A DNA stretch of 64,000 nucleotides. It comes from Amylibacter sp. (lineage in GTDB: Bacteria > Pseudomonadota > Alphaproteobacteria > Rhodobacterales > Rhodobacteraceae). The stretch is taken from positions 62,001-126,000 of the forward strand of contig JAJFHZ010000010.1 of assembly GCA_021775355.1 (NCBI GenBank). Reading direction: 5' to 3'. The position numbers were made by a program, and so were the translations under genes. The notes beneath the pieces were generated by a model. That model saw only the letters and a program-made list of their open reading frames with translations. It was not told where the DNA came from and made no database searches. Below, one piece after another: positions 1-7,845 of this stretch (position 1 is the stretch's first letter; every line of letters begins with the position of its first letter).

Positions 1-941
1 GCAATCAGGCAGGCAACAGTCATCACCGGCAAGAACGCAACCAACGGTGCGGCACAAAATAACAGCCCGCTACCCAAAAAACCAAATCTAACCGCGTAAC
101 GCACGGATCGGTTTTGCATCCAACGCAACATAAACGGTGTCAGGAAAAGTGCGGCATTGCTGATTGAAAGCACAATGCCGCCCAGCTGATCCCCAAGGCC
201 GTTTTCTATCGCAAAAATCGGAAGATAAACGACATAGACCCACCATCCACAAGACCGAATAACGGCGAACAACCATCCTGCGATCAGGCGCGGTTGTGCT
301 ATAAATCTAGGCAGAAATATCGCAGGGTTAAGTGGTTTTTGTGAGCTGCGCATAATAAGTTTACCGTTTCCAAGGCGCATGGAAAGAAAAACAATCAGCA
401 ATATGACGGCAGCACAGGCAGAAATGATAAAGGGCGCGGGGGGCCACCATTTCATCAATATCACACCAACCGCAGGGCCGAATGTCCATCCGGCAGCACT
501 ATAGAACATGCGTGACGTTTCACATTTACCAAGTTCAATTTTGCCAATGTAGTCCAATATATATGCGTTAAAGCAGACGAAGGTTGTCACCGTTGCGATT
601 GTATTCAGGAACAACCCCAGAATGATGGCAAGCGGGCTACCGGTCATTGCCAAAGATGACCCCAGTATAAAAAACACCGTGCCGATGGAATACATCCAGC
701 GCCTTGGTATGAATGTAATAAGCCACGGTACTACAAGGCCGAAAAGAAGTGATATGATGCCTACGAAAAAGTATACCTCAGAGACAATTTTAGCATCCTG
801 CAAAGCCTGATACATCGCCAGCGGATATGCAGAAATCAGAATACCCCGTATGACAGCCTCAATCGCTGCAAGAACCGAAAATCCGCGAATACTGGGCGCA
901 GGTGCATGGCGAAGCCACTCAGGTATACGACGTTGAAGCAT
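1..941 (-). CDS. MFS transporter, 3' end outside the window
   Basis: The minus strand is open from an ATG at 941 to the window edge, giving about 313 residues with no stop. The translation is strongly hydrophobic, with repeated membrane segments separated by short Arg/Lys-rich loops (for example FIPRRWMYS and LPRFIAQPRLIAGW), the pattern of a major facilitator superfamily permease that would normally run to about 400 residues. The N-terminus (MLQRRIPEWLRHAP) is cytoplasmic and basic. No substrate can be assigned. The gene stands alone, with a 124-bp gap to the esterase gene upstream on the same strand. Confidence 0.7.
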   Translation of the reverse strand, partial: MLQRRIPEWLRHAPAPSIRGFSVLAAIEAVIRGILISAYPLAMYQALQDAKIVSEVYFFVGIISLLFGLVVPWLITFIPRRWMYSIGTVFFILGSSLAMTGSPLAIILGLFLNTIATVTTFVCFNAYILDYIGKIELGKCETSRMFYSAAGWTFGPAVGVILMKWWPPAPFIISACAAVILLIVFLSMRLGNGKLIMRSSQKPLNPAIFLPRFIAQPRLIAGWLFAVIRSCGWWVYVVYLPIFAIENGLGDQLGGIVLSISNAALFLTPFMLRWMQNRSVRYAVRFGFLGSGLLFCAAPLVAFLPVMTVACLI

Positions 942-1065
942 GGGAAACTCTTTTAATAAATTAGTTCCACGCTAGCACCAAAATGATTTAAAACATTTCC
1001 GTTTACGACAAAATTTTTGACGCAAATGCGCAAATATAGTGACATAGTTCAATGCCCGAATATGG

Positions 1066-1884
1066 TCAAAATACCCCTGCATCTTTAAAGGTTTCCCATG
1101 CGAATTTCACATATTTACTGCTGAATTGATGACGGCCCGGGAACAGGCAGAAATCCAAAATATCGCCCTTGGCATTTTTACGATTGAGACAGGACAAATT
1201 ATCGGTTGATTGTTTCCTAGCGCCACCAAACTTGCCATATTTTCGATACATATCCAGCGTTTCCATAACATCACCCTGATGCGTGTTGCGGATTTTTCGC
1301 CCCTTCAATGGAACGGTTCGATCGGTCGTCCCGTGAATATGGATCACATTGGCCACAGGACCTTCGCAGGTTTTGGGGATTTTCAGCCAGAACGTTCCAG
1401 CCATCGGCGCAAATGCCGCAAACTTATTGCTGCGCGCACAGGCCAAGCTCCAAACCATCATGCCGCCTGCAGAAAACCCTGTGGCCATCATGCGTTTGGT
1501 ATCAATCGGGAACCGTGCAGAGGCATCTTTGATCACCGCATCAAAATATTCAAACTCTGCAGAACCGTCAGAGTTGTAATTCATCGGGGAATAAGGCAGG
1601 TCCCAACCGCCACCAACAGATTTCACCGCGATCAGGGCAAGACCTAAGTTTGAAACCGTACGCCGCAGCGTTTTGTTGCGCATAACCCCTGCCGCAGACC
1701 CCTGATAACCATGGGCAAACACAATTGCACCAATAGGAGTTTTGCCATCATGGCCTTTCGGCATGGCAATGCGGTAATGGCGATCACCGATCCGGCAGTG
1801 AGTGTTGGCACCGCATGCCAATGCGGCGGTTGTAGTTACGGCCAAGACAAGGATACTTATGAAGGTCTGTTTCAAATATTTCAT
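1066..1884 (-). CDS. Secreted PHB-depolymerase/LpqC-type esterase
   Basis: A 272-residue alpha/beta hydrolase with an N-terminal signal peptide (about residues 1-23, ending in AALA before CGANTHC), so it is probably periplasmic or secreted. The nucleophile elbow GFSAGG puts the catalytic Ser at 138. Plausible partners are Asp188 in HGTTDRTVP and His252 in GRHQF. Together with the FAHGYQGSA oxyanion region these fit the esterase family that includes polyhydroxybutyrate depolymerases, feruloyl esterases and LpqC. Several Cys residues suggest disulfides. The natural ester is not evident; no PHB genes lie nearby. It appears monocistronic. Confidence 0.75.
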   Translation of the reverse strand: MKYLKQTFISILVLAVTTTAALACGANTHCRIGDRHYRIAMPKGHDGKTPIGAIVFAHGYQGSAAGVMRNKTLRRTVSNLGLALIAVKSVGGGWDLPYSPMNYNSDGSAEFEYFDAVIKDASARFPIDTKRMMATGFSAGGMMVWSLACARSNKFAAFAPMAGTFWLKIPKTCEGPVANVIHIHGTTDRTVPLKGRKIRNTHQGDVMETLDMYRKYGKFGGARKQSTDNLSCLNRKNAKGDILDFCLFPGRHQFSSKYVKFAWETFKDAGVF

Positions 1885-2087
1885 ATTGGTTCCGTTTCAG
1901 ATTGCCTGTGCCAGTGATGCAATTATTCATCAAAACCCACAAATCACAAACTTGTGGGTCTTTGGTAAAGCAAATTACCGCCTGATGTTGCTATGCGTTG
2001 GTCCAATTATGTTTCCTATATCATATCGGGTACATAGATTGTTAGAATAACCGAAAACAGACCACCGTTCTATGTTCAGGAAAACAA

Positions 2088-3413
2088 ATGGCAGATATTT
2101 CAATCTCTGAAAAGCTTGTTGCATTTTCGTTAAGCCCAGCACGAGATATTCCCGACACTGCGATGGAAATCGTATCGCTCTCACTTTTTGATTGGGCGGC
2201 GGTTGGTCTTGCCGGAATTGATGAACCTGTGTCCCGAAAACTGCGCCAATATGCCAAAGATGCGGGGGGAAAGTCTGAAGCGAGTTTGTTTGGGGATCAT
2301 CAAAAAACCAGCCTCAGAATGGCCGCTTTGGTAAATGGAACAACCAGCCATGCGCTGGATTACGACGACACGCATTTTGCCTATATCGGGCACCCGAGCA
2401 CAGTAATTTTCCCCACACTTTTGGCACTTTCAGAACGGGGTGATATACCAATGTCCACCTTTTTAGAGGCCGCTGCCATCGGGTTTGAAACCGCCTGCCG
2501 CATTGGTATTTGGTTGGGACGCGGGCATTATCAGATCGGGTATCATCAAACCGGCACGGCAGGGGCAATCGGGGCCACATTAGCCGCCGCGCGATTGATT
2601 GGTTTAAACACATCAGAAACCCGTCATGCTTTGGGTTTAATCTCATCACGGGCGTCAGGGTTGAAATCACAATTCGGGACAATGGGTAAACCAATGAATG
2701 CGGGGCTTGCCGCCGCAAATGCCGTTGAAACTGTGATGCTGGCAAAGAATGGGGTGACATCCAATCCAAATGCACTGACCGGGCAAAACGGATTTGCCGA
2801 AACCCATCACGGTGAACAGGATACGAACACGGCACTTACTGACCTTGGGTCGATATACATTCTGGAAAATGTAAGCCACAAATATCACGCCTGCTGTCAC
2901 GGGCTTCACGCGGCTTTGGAAACTTTGCGCACGGTCGCACTAAAGCATTCCCTTCATGCAGCACAGATTAAGCATGTCAACATTCGCACCCATCCGCGCT
3001 GGATGACTGTGTGCAACATTGTAAAACCATCAACCGCTTTGGAAACCAAGTTCAGTTATGGCCACACGGCTGCGTTGCTGCTGGCCGGTTATGACACGGG
3101 CAAGTTGGAAACCTATACGGATGCGCTTGCACAAGATAAAAACATTCAGGCCATACGGGATCGGGTTAAAGTGACCGCTGATGCCGCCATAGACGAAATG
3201 GCATCCGCGGTCAGTATCACACTGACGGATGGCACAATATATCAAGGCACTTATGATCTGGCACAACCTGCAAGCCGCGAAGACATTGGAAGCAGATTGT
3301 CATTAAAGGCAACCGCCCTTCTAGGCGCCGATAAAGCCGCTGATCTTTGGCAAAACACGCGCCCTGAAAACGGGTCAATCATAAATCTGGGGCGTTTAAT
3401 GCGGGGTCAATGA
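2088..3413 (+). CDS. MmgE/PrpD family protein
   Basis: A 441-residue protein with the family pattern of 2-methylcitrate dehydratase PrpD, MmgE and cis-aconitate decarboxylase. Family landmarks are the LSLFDWAAVGLAG segment near the N-terminus, the helical region with TSHALDYDDTHF (family DDT/H motif) around residues 86-97, GTAGAIGATLAAARLIGL, and the C-terminal SYGHTAALLL region. Members dehydrate or decarboxylate small tricarboxylic acids, but there is no prpB/prpC neighbour, so the substrate is open. It stands alone on the plus strand and converges on the cytochrome c gene. Confidence 0.8.
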   Translation: MADISISEKLVAFSLSPARDIPDTAMEIVSLSLFDWAAVGLAGIDEPVSRKLRQYAKDAGGKSEASLFGDHQKTSLRMAALVNGTTSHALDYDDTHFAYIGHPSTVIFPTLLALSERGDIPMSTFLEAAAIGFETACRIGIWLGRGHYQIGYHQTGTAGAIGATLAAARLIGLNTSETRHALGLISSRASGLKSQFGTMGKPMNAGLAAANAVETVMLAKNGVTSNPNALTGQNGFAETHHGEQDTNTALTDLGSIYILENVSHKYHACCHGLHAALETLRTVALKHSLHAAQIKHVNIRTHPRWMTVCNIVKPSTALETKFSYGHTAALLLAGYDTGKLETYTDALAQDKNIQAIRDRVKVTADAAIDEMASAVSITLTDGTIYQGTYDLAQPASREDIGSRLSLKATALLGADKAADLWQNTRPENGSIINLGRLMRGQ

Positions 3414-3433
3414 ACAATCAGTTTCGGATACCC

Positions 3434-3453
3434 CCCTACCGCTGTAGGGTTTT
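3434..3453 (+). terminator. Short stem-loop between converging genes
   Basis: CCCTAC-CGCT-GTAGGG followed by TTTT lies 21 bp after the MmgE/PrpD stop. The six-pair stem with a four-T tail is a weak intrinsic terminator for the plus strand. The stop codon of the converging cytochrome gene (3436-3438) lies inside the stem. Confidence 0.45.
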
Positions 3454-3834
3454 CAGCCAAGTTAAAAGATCATCAATCGGTTGGCTGGTCAGGACAGGTT
3501 GCCCAGCATCTGTTTGAAGCATCACTTCCTGACCTTCAAAGAAATAACCGTAAACCGGCATCGGACTGCCATGGGAAACCAATCCTTCGCGCCCGTCAAT
3601 GCGTTTGATGATATCCACCATGGGGAAGACACCATCATTTTCACTTGATAATTGGGTCAGGTCTTTAGGCTTTATCATCAAGGCAGGCACCATAGGCCCG
3701 TCACCTTGTGCCGTGATACCGTGGCACACCGCGCAGTGATCCATATACATTTCCTGACCACTTAGAATATCCCCTGCAAATACCGGAGATGTGCACAACG
3801 CAGTAAATATTGTGATGATACTGGCTTTAATCAT
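3436..3834 (-). CDS. Small periplasmic c-type cytochrome
   Basis: 132 residues with a signal peptide (about 1-20, cleaved after SPVFA) and one haem-binding CxxCH (C34-A-V-C37-H38). It resembles single-haem class I cytochromes; Met in the SHGSPMPVYGY stretch is a candidate sixth ligand. An in-frame TTG lies five codons upstream, but the ATG at 3834 has a GGAAG ribosome site at good distance, so that start is preferred. It is divergent from the ArsR gene and may share the regulatory region at 3935-3984. The redox partner is unknown. Confidence 0.75.
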   Translation of the reverse strand: MIKASIITIFTALCTSPVFAGDILSGQEMYMDHCAVCHGITAQGDGPMVPALMIKPKDLTQLSSENDGVFPMVDIIKRIDGREGLVSHGSPMPVYGYFFEGQEVMLQTDAGQPVLTSQPIDDLLTWLKTLQR

Positions 3835-3934
3835 AGGTCTTCCTTTCAATAATTCAGGACAGTTTAGGTTATAGTAGGATGATATTGATACTTACACTTT
3901 GATTTTGATCAATAAAGGCTGGATTTTGCCTATA

Positions 3935-3984
3935 TTTCTATAATCATCGAAATAACTCTTGCTATATTTCGATATTTATAGAAA
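3935..3984. promoter_or_regulatory. Long nested inverted repeat, probable ArsR operator
   Basis: The left arm TTTCTATAATCATCGAAATA (3935-3954) pairs with TATTTCGATATTTATAGAAA (3965-3984), 18 of 20 positions, around a 10-bp centre. It ends 9 bp before the ArsR start codon. ArsR/SmtB repressors bind AT-rich imperfect dyads of this kind over their own promoters, so autoregulation is the natural reading. The site also lies 101 bp upstream of the divergent cytochrome gene. Confidence 0.7.
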
Positions 3985-3993
3985 CATAGAAGT

Positions 3994-4338
3994 ATGAAAA
4001 GATTCGACGATACATCCCTATCCCTTGAACAGGCCGCCATGGCCTTTGCCGCTTTGGGGTCCGAGCAACGCTTAAGTGTTCTGCAATCCCTTGTGCGTGC
4101 CGGGCCTGACGGCCTATCGATGGGTGAATTGGGAACGCGCACGGGTGTGACAGGATCAACCCTGACGCACCATCTGAAATTTCTGACCGCGGCAGGGCTG
4201 GTTGTGCAGGCCAAACAGGGCCGCTCGATCATTTGTGCAGCGGTCGCTTACGATATGACCGAAGCCCTATCGAAATTCCTGCTGCAGAACTGTTGTGCAG
4301 ATACGGATAACAAACATGAAGGACATGACGATGGCTGA
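3994..4338 (+). CDS. ArsR/SmtB-family transcriptional repressor
   Basis: 114 residues with a winged-helix fold: FAALGSEQRLSVLQSLV (about 20-36), recognition-helix region TGVTGSTLTHHLKFLTAAGLV (about 50-70) and wing KQGRSIICAAV. The usual ELCVCD metal site is absent. Possible thiol ligands are Cys in SIICA and the C-terminal NCCAD pair, followed by a His/Asp tail (NKHEGHDDG). The gene overlaps the following permease start, so the two are translationally coupled. It probably represses both in response to a metalloid or soft metal; the inducer is inferred only. Confidence 0.85.
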   Translation: MKRFDDTSLSLEQAAMAFAALGSEQRLSVLQSLVRAGPDGLSMGELGTRTGVTGSTLTHHLKFLTAAGLVVQAKQGRSIICAAVAYDMTEALSKFLLQNCCADTDNKHEGHDDG

Positions 4339-5362
4339 TATAACCTCACACACACACGATAAAAGCAAAGGGTGGAAGTTTGATAAGGTTTGGTTATCAA
4401 TGGTGGCTATCGCAGTGCTTGTTGCGATATTTGCACCGAGTGACCTGATCCCTACCCTTCGGTTTACCGCTGAAAGTATTTTAACCACCGGTGTTTTTAT
4501 CACTTTTGCGGTTTTAACTGTGGCCTACTTGCGTGCAACAGGGGCTGAAACCATTGTATCCGAAGCCTTTAAGGGCAATGAGATACGGATGATCGTTATG
4601 GCATCCATGGTGGGCGGCTTGCTGCCGTTTTGTTCGTGCGAGGTTATTCCGTTTGTCGCCGCATTGCTGGCTTTGGGCACGCCGCTGTCTGCCGTCATGG
4701 CGTTCTGGCTGGCCTCACCCATTATGGACCCGCCGATGTTTTTGATCACGTCCGGCACATTGGGATTTGAATTTGCGATTGCTAAAACCATCGCCGCTGT
4801 CGGGTTTGGTTTGTTGGGCGGGTTTACCGTGAAAATGTTCAGCAACACGGTCGTATTTACCGACCCGCTAAAGGTTGTGAGCGGCTCAAGCTGCAACAGT
4901 TGCGGCAACGATCCATTGTCGGGCAAACCGATGTGGAAATTCTGGGGGGAAACCGCACGTGTCAAAACATTCCGCGAAGTCGTGGTTGAAAACGGCTTGT
5001 TCCTGCTGAAATGGCTAAGTCTGGCCTATATGCTGGAAAGTCTGATGATCCGTTTTGTCCCTGCGGACTGGATTGCGGGATTTCTGGGCGGTGACGGCAT
5101 CGGCACGATTGTTCTGGGCGCATTGGTCGGCGCACCTGCGTACCTGAACGGTTACGCCGCTGCCCCCTTGGTACAAGGGCTGATTGAACAAGGCATGTCG
5201 CAAGGTGCCGCGATGAGCTTTATGATGGCAGGTGGTGTCAGCTGTATCCCTGCGGCCATCGCAGTCTGGGCCTTGGTGAAACCACGGGTGTTTATCGCCT
5301 ACATTGCTATCGGGATTGTGGGATCGGTGATCGCAGGGCTGGCTTGGGCGGCTTATGTGTAG
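4331..5362 (+). CDS. Permease of the UPF0718 (DUF318/YraQ-ArsP) family
   Basis: 343 residues from the ATG at 4331, which has AAGGA seven bases upstream and overlaps the ArsR stop by 8 bp; in-frame ATGs further upstream (4316, 4325) are possible. The protein has about eight membrane helices, the PFCSCEVIPF motif typical of this family, a second Cys cluster SCNSCGNDP in a loop, and the repeated GAPAYLNGYAAAPL / MAGGVSCIPAAIAVW elements. ArsP members export trivalent organoarsenicals, but most YraQ-type relatives are uncharacterised. Its pairing with an ArsR gene suggests an efflux or thiol-reactive substrate. Confidence 0.8.
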   Translation: MADITSHTHDKSKGWKFDKVWLSMVAIAVLVAIFAPSDLIPTLRFTAESILTTGVFITFAVLTVAYLRATGAETIVSEAFKGNEIRMIVMASMVGGLLPFCSCEVIPFVAALLALGTPLSAVMAFWLASPIMDPPMFLITSGTLGFEFAIAKTIAAVGFGLLGGFTVKMFSNTVVFTDPLKVVSGSSCNSCGNDPLSGKPMWKFWGETARVKTFREVVVENGLFLLKWLSLAYMLESLMIRFVPADWIAGFLGGDGIGTIVLGALVGAPAYLNGYAAAPLVQGLIEQGMSQGAAMSFMMAGGVSCIPAAIAVWALVKPRVFIAYIAIGIVGSVIAGLAWAAYV

Positions 5363-5380
5363 GGTGGGCGAACACCCACT
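5360..5380. repeat. Short palindrome of the TAGGGTGGGC type, left copy
   Basis: TAGGGTGGGCGAACACCCAC forms a GTGGG/CCCAC hairpin directly at the permease stop codon. A related element starting TAAGGTGGGC lies at 5763-5788, on the other side of the small membrane gene. It could act as a terminator for the permease transcript, although no T tract follows. Confidence 0.5.
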
Positions 5381-5413
5381 TTACACTTGTTAATTTTACT
5401 TGAGGAATTGCAT

Positions 5414-5725
5414 ATGAATTTTATGGAAAAATTTCTAAGATATTACGATTCCAAACCATTTTTATTTTTCGTTTATACAGCTATAATCACATCACTCGGC
5501 CTATATGTCAGCGCGTATTTAATCTATTTAGCTTTGCCAATAAACAATATGTTTCTTACTATAATAGCCATCAGTTTTTCTATTCCGTTTATACTATTAT
5601 TTATCATAGTATCTACTTTGATGCTAGAAACTTGGATGGGATTGTTTGGGCTGAGTATTTTTGGATCTGAAAAAGGTATAGCAAGGCGTTTTTTTGGAGA
5701 AATCGCTAAAATAATAGATAAATGA
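5414..5725 (+). CDS. Small AT-rich membrane protein of unknown function
   Basis: 103 residues starting at the ATG at 5414, preceded by GAGGA. Two to three hydrophobic segments are visible (FLFFVYTAIITSLGLYVSAYLIYLALPI, then FLTIIAISFSIPFILLFIIVSTLML) with a basic C-terminus (ARRFFGEIAKIIDK). No family is recognised. The base composition is clearly more AT-rich than the genes on either side, and similar short palindromes bracket it, so it may be a recent insertion. It converges on the Mrp-like operon. Confidence 0.6.
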   Translation: MNFMEKFLRYYDSKPFLFFVYTAIITSLGLYVSAYLIYLALPINNMFLTIIAISFSIPFILLFIIVSTLMLETWMGLFGLSIFGSEKGIARRFFGEIAKIIDK

Positions 5726-5762
5726 GTTTAATAATATTTTGGCTAATAAATTTAAAGCAAGC

Positions 5763-5788
5763 GTAAGGTGGGCTGAAGCCTACCCTAC
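5763..5788. repeat. Short palindrome of the TAGGGTGGGC type, right copy / terminator
   Basis: GTAAGGTGGGCT-GA-AGCCTACCCTAC is a 12-pair hairpin with one mismatch and one wobble pair. It lies between the converging small membrane gene and the Mrp-like operon, abutting that operon's last stop codon. It may terminate either transcript and shares its left arm with the element at 5360-5380. Confidence 0.55.
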
Positions 5789-7489
5789 CTAAACCAAAAA
5801 GTTCACCAACAATGTCGCGCCCAACAGCACCGCTATTGCCAGTACCATTGCCCCCGTGGGCCAGTTGCGGGCCATGCGGCCCTCTGGCCCGTGGGAATTG
5901 TACAGGCGTTTTATGGTGCGGCTTGTGGTATTGACCAGCAGGCCGACAATCCAATTGTAAATCGAACTTATCACCCATGACAGCCAGTAGATCACGGCGG
6001 GGCCGGCTTTGCGGTATGTCCAGTCGGTATCGATATTGACCGCGCGGATTTCAGGCGGGTGGATGCCTTTGCGATAAAGAAATGCGAAGGCCAACAACGC
6101 AAACAGCAGCAGTTGCAGTTGCCCCACAACATGGCCCATTGTGTAGGGGTGCGCATCGTGCAGTTCATAGGGCAGAATGGCATAAAGCGGGGCGGGATAC
6201 ACGCCGATTGCGATACACAAAAATGCAGTGATCCCCATTGCCCATAACATATGGGTCGGGGCCTCTTTCGGGCGCAGACCGCTATCGTGGGCGAAGAAAG
6301 CAAAGAACGGGATTTTGATGCCGGAGTGTGACAAAACACCTGCGGAAGCAAAGACAAGGCACAGCCAGATGATTGTGCGATGTTCTTCGGCCACGGCCGT
6401 AAGCGTCAGTGATTTGGTAACGAAGCCCGAAAACAACGGAAAGGCTGAAATGGATGCGGCACCCACCAGACAGAAAATCGCGGTTTTGGGCATGGTGCGA
6501 TATAGCCCGCCAAGTTCAGAAGCTTTTGATGTGCCTGTGCGATATAAAACGGCACCGACAGACATGAACAACAGCGCTTTATACAGGATGTGGGCAAACG
6601 CGTGCGATGCCGTGCCGTTCAGGGCCAGCTCAGTACCGACACCAATGCCGACAACCATAAACCCAAGCTGGTTGTTCAAAGAATAGGCCAGCACGCGGCG
6701 CAAATCGTTTTCAATCTCGGCAAAGAAAATCGGGAATAGTGTCATGACCGTGCCGATGTAAATTAAAATCTCGGTGCCGGCAAAGCCGCGCGCAAGGGCA
6801 TAAACCGCCAGCTTGGTGGTAAAGGCGGATAGGATCACGGTGCCTGTAACCGTGGCGGCAGGATAGCTGTCTTGCAACCAGTTGTGCAGTAGCGGGAACG
6901 CGCATTTGATGCCGAAAGCAATGAAAATAAGCCATGTTCCAGGGCTGCCAAGGGTCATGCGGTCAAACGCGATTGTGCCTGTTTCACGGTAAAACAGGGC
7001 AACACCCGCGATCAGGATCACACCCGATGCGACCTGCATGATTAGGTAGCGCATGCCCGTGTGATAGGCGCCTTCCGTGCCACGCGCCCAGATCAGAAAG
7101 ACAGATGCGATGGCCGTGCCTTCCCAATAGAAAAACAGGGTTATCATATCACCCGATAGGGTCGCACCAATAGCGGAACCTGCGTATAGAAGTGCCGCGA
7201 TCTGTTGAACCGTATCGCGCACATGCCATGCGTATAGATTACCAAGGAAAGCCGCGAGGCAGAACACCAGTGTGAAGATGCGGCTTAACCCGTCGATACG
7301 CATCAATTCCAGCTCAAATCCGAAAAAGCCTATTTGTGCAAAACTCCCGAAGCCTGCGTTCCAGACTTGCATGGCGGCAATGATCGGGATGATCAGCAAC
7401 AACAGGCCACGCAGATTACCTTTGGGCAAAGTCAACAGAATTGCGGCAGCGACAAAGAAGATAAAGGCGGTTGGGATCACGTCAAACAT
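5789..7489 (-). CDS. Mrp-like antiporter large subunit (third D-type subunit)
   Basis: 566 residues with about 14-16 membrane helices, in the proton-conducting family of MrpA/MrpD and NuoL/M/N. The conserved TM5 Glu lies in FFYWEGTAIASVFLIW and the TM7 Lys in GIKCAFPLLHNWLQDSYPAA. It is too short for a full MrpA (about 800 residues), and the C-terminal 130 residues diverge from MrpD. It is the last gene of the operon and overlaps the preceding small gene by 8 bp. Whether it replaces the N-terminal part of MrpA is an inference from its position in a set otherwise lacking MrpA. Confidence 0.85.
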   Translation of the reverse strand: MFDVIPTAFIFFVAAAILLTLPKGNLRGLLLLIIPIIAAMQVWNAGFGSFAQIGFFGFELELMRIDGLSRIFTLVFCLAAFLGNLYAWHVRDTVQQIAALLYAGSAIGATLSGDMITLFFYWEGTAIASVFLIWARGTEGAYHTGMRYLIMQVASGVILIAGVALFYRETGTIAFDRMTLGSPGTWLIFIAFGIKCAFPLLHNWLQDSYPAATVTGTVILSAFTTKLAVYALARGFAGTEILIYIGTVMTLFPIFFAEIENDLRRVLAYSLNNQLGFMVVGIGVGTELALNGTASHAFAHILYKALLFMSVGAVLYRTGTSKASELGGLYRTMPKTAIFCLVGAASISAFPLFSGFVTKSLTLTAVAEEHRTIIWLCLVFASAGVLSHSGIKIPFFAFFAHDSGLRPKEAPTHMLWAMGITAFLCIAIGVYPAPLYAILPYELHDAHPYTMGHVVGQLQLLLFALLAFAFLYRKGIHPPEIRAVNIDTDWTYRKAGPAVIYWLSWVISSIYNWIVGLLVNTTSRTIKRLYNSHGPEGRMARNWPTGAMVLAIAVLLGATLLVNFLV

Positions 7490-7832
7490 CCGTGTTCCCC
7501 CGTATGTCCAGTTGGTCTTTTGGATATTCTTCGGTGTCTATGGCTTTATCACCGTAATAATCCTCGGGCCGTTTGATGAAAAACCGCAGGGCTTTGGCAA
7601 CCAATATCAGGCCTGTGAACATCACGAAACCATAGAAGGCGTAGAAGCCGCGCACATATTCAACTTGGAAATGTCCGTATTTATCGTAGGTGAAATCCAG
7701 CAGGAATACGATGACGCAAGCAATGCCCAAAGCCCAAACGATTTTTTTGTCTGATCCCTTTTTGTCAACCCAAGTCAGCATACGCCCCAAAGCGGGGTAT
7801 GTGGCGGGATCGTCTTTTGGTTTTTGAGCCAT
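7482..7832 (-). CDS. Small operon-embedded membrane protein, unknown
   Basis: 116 residues from the ATG at 7832, which has GGAGG at good distance; a longer frame to 7859 would overlap the upstream gene. Two hydrophobic segments (WALGIACVIVFLLDFTY and FYAFYGFVMFTGLILVA) are followed by a charged C-terminal tail (FIKRPEDYYGDKAIDTEEYPKD). No Mrp subunit matches it. Its position between two antiporter-like subunits suggests an accessory or assembly subunit. The charged tail is probably cytoplasmic. Confidence 0.7.
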   Translation of the reverse strand: MAQKPKDDPATYPALGRMLTWVDKKGSDKKIVWALGIACVIVFLLDFTYDKYGHFQVEYVRGFYAFYGFVMFTGLILVAKALRFFIKRPEDYYGDKAIDTEEYPKDQLDIRGNTDV

Positions 7833-7845
7833 GATGTGAACCCTC

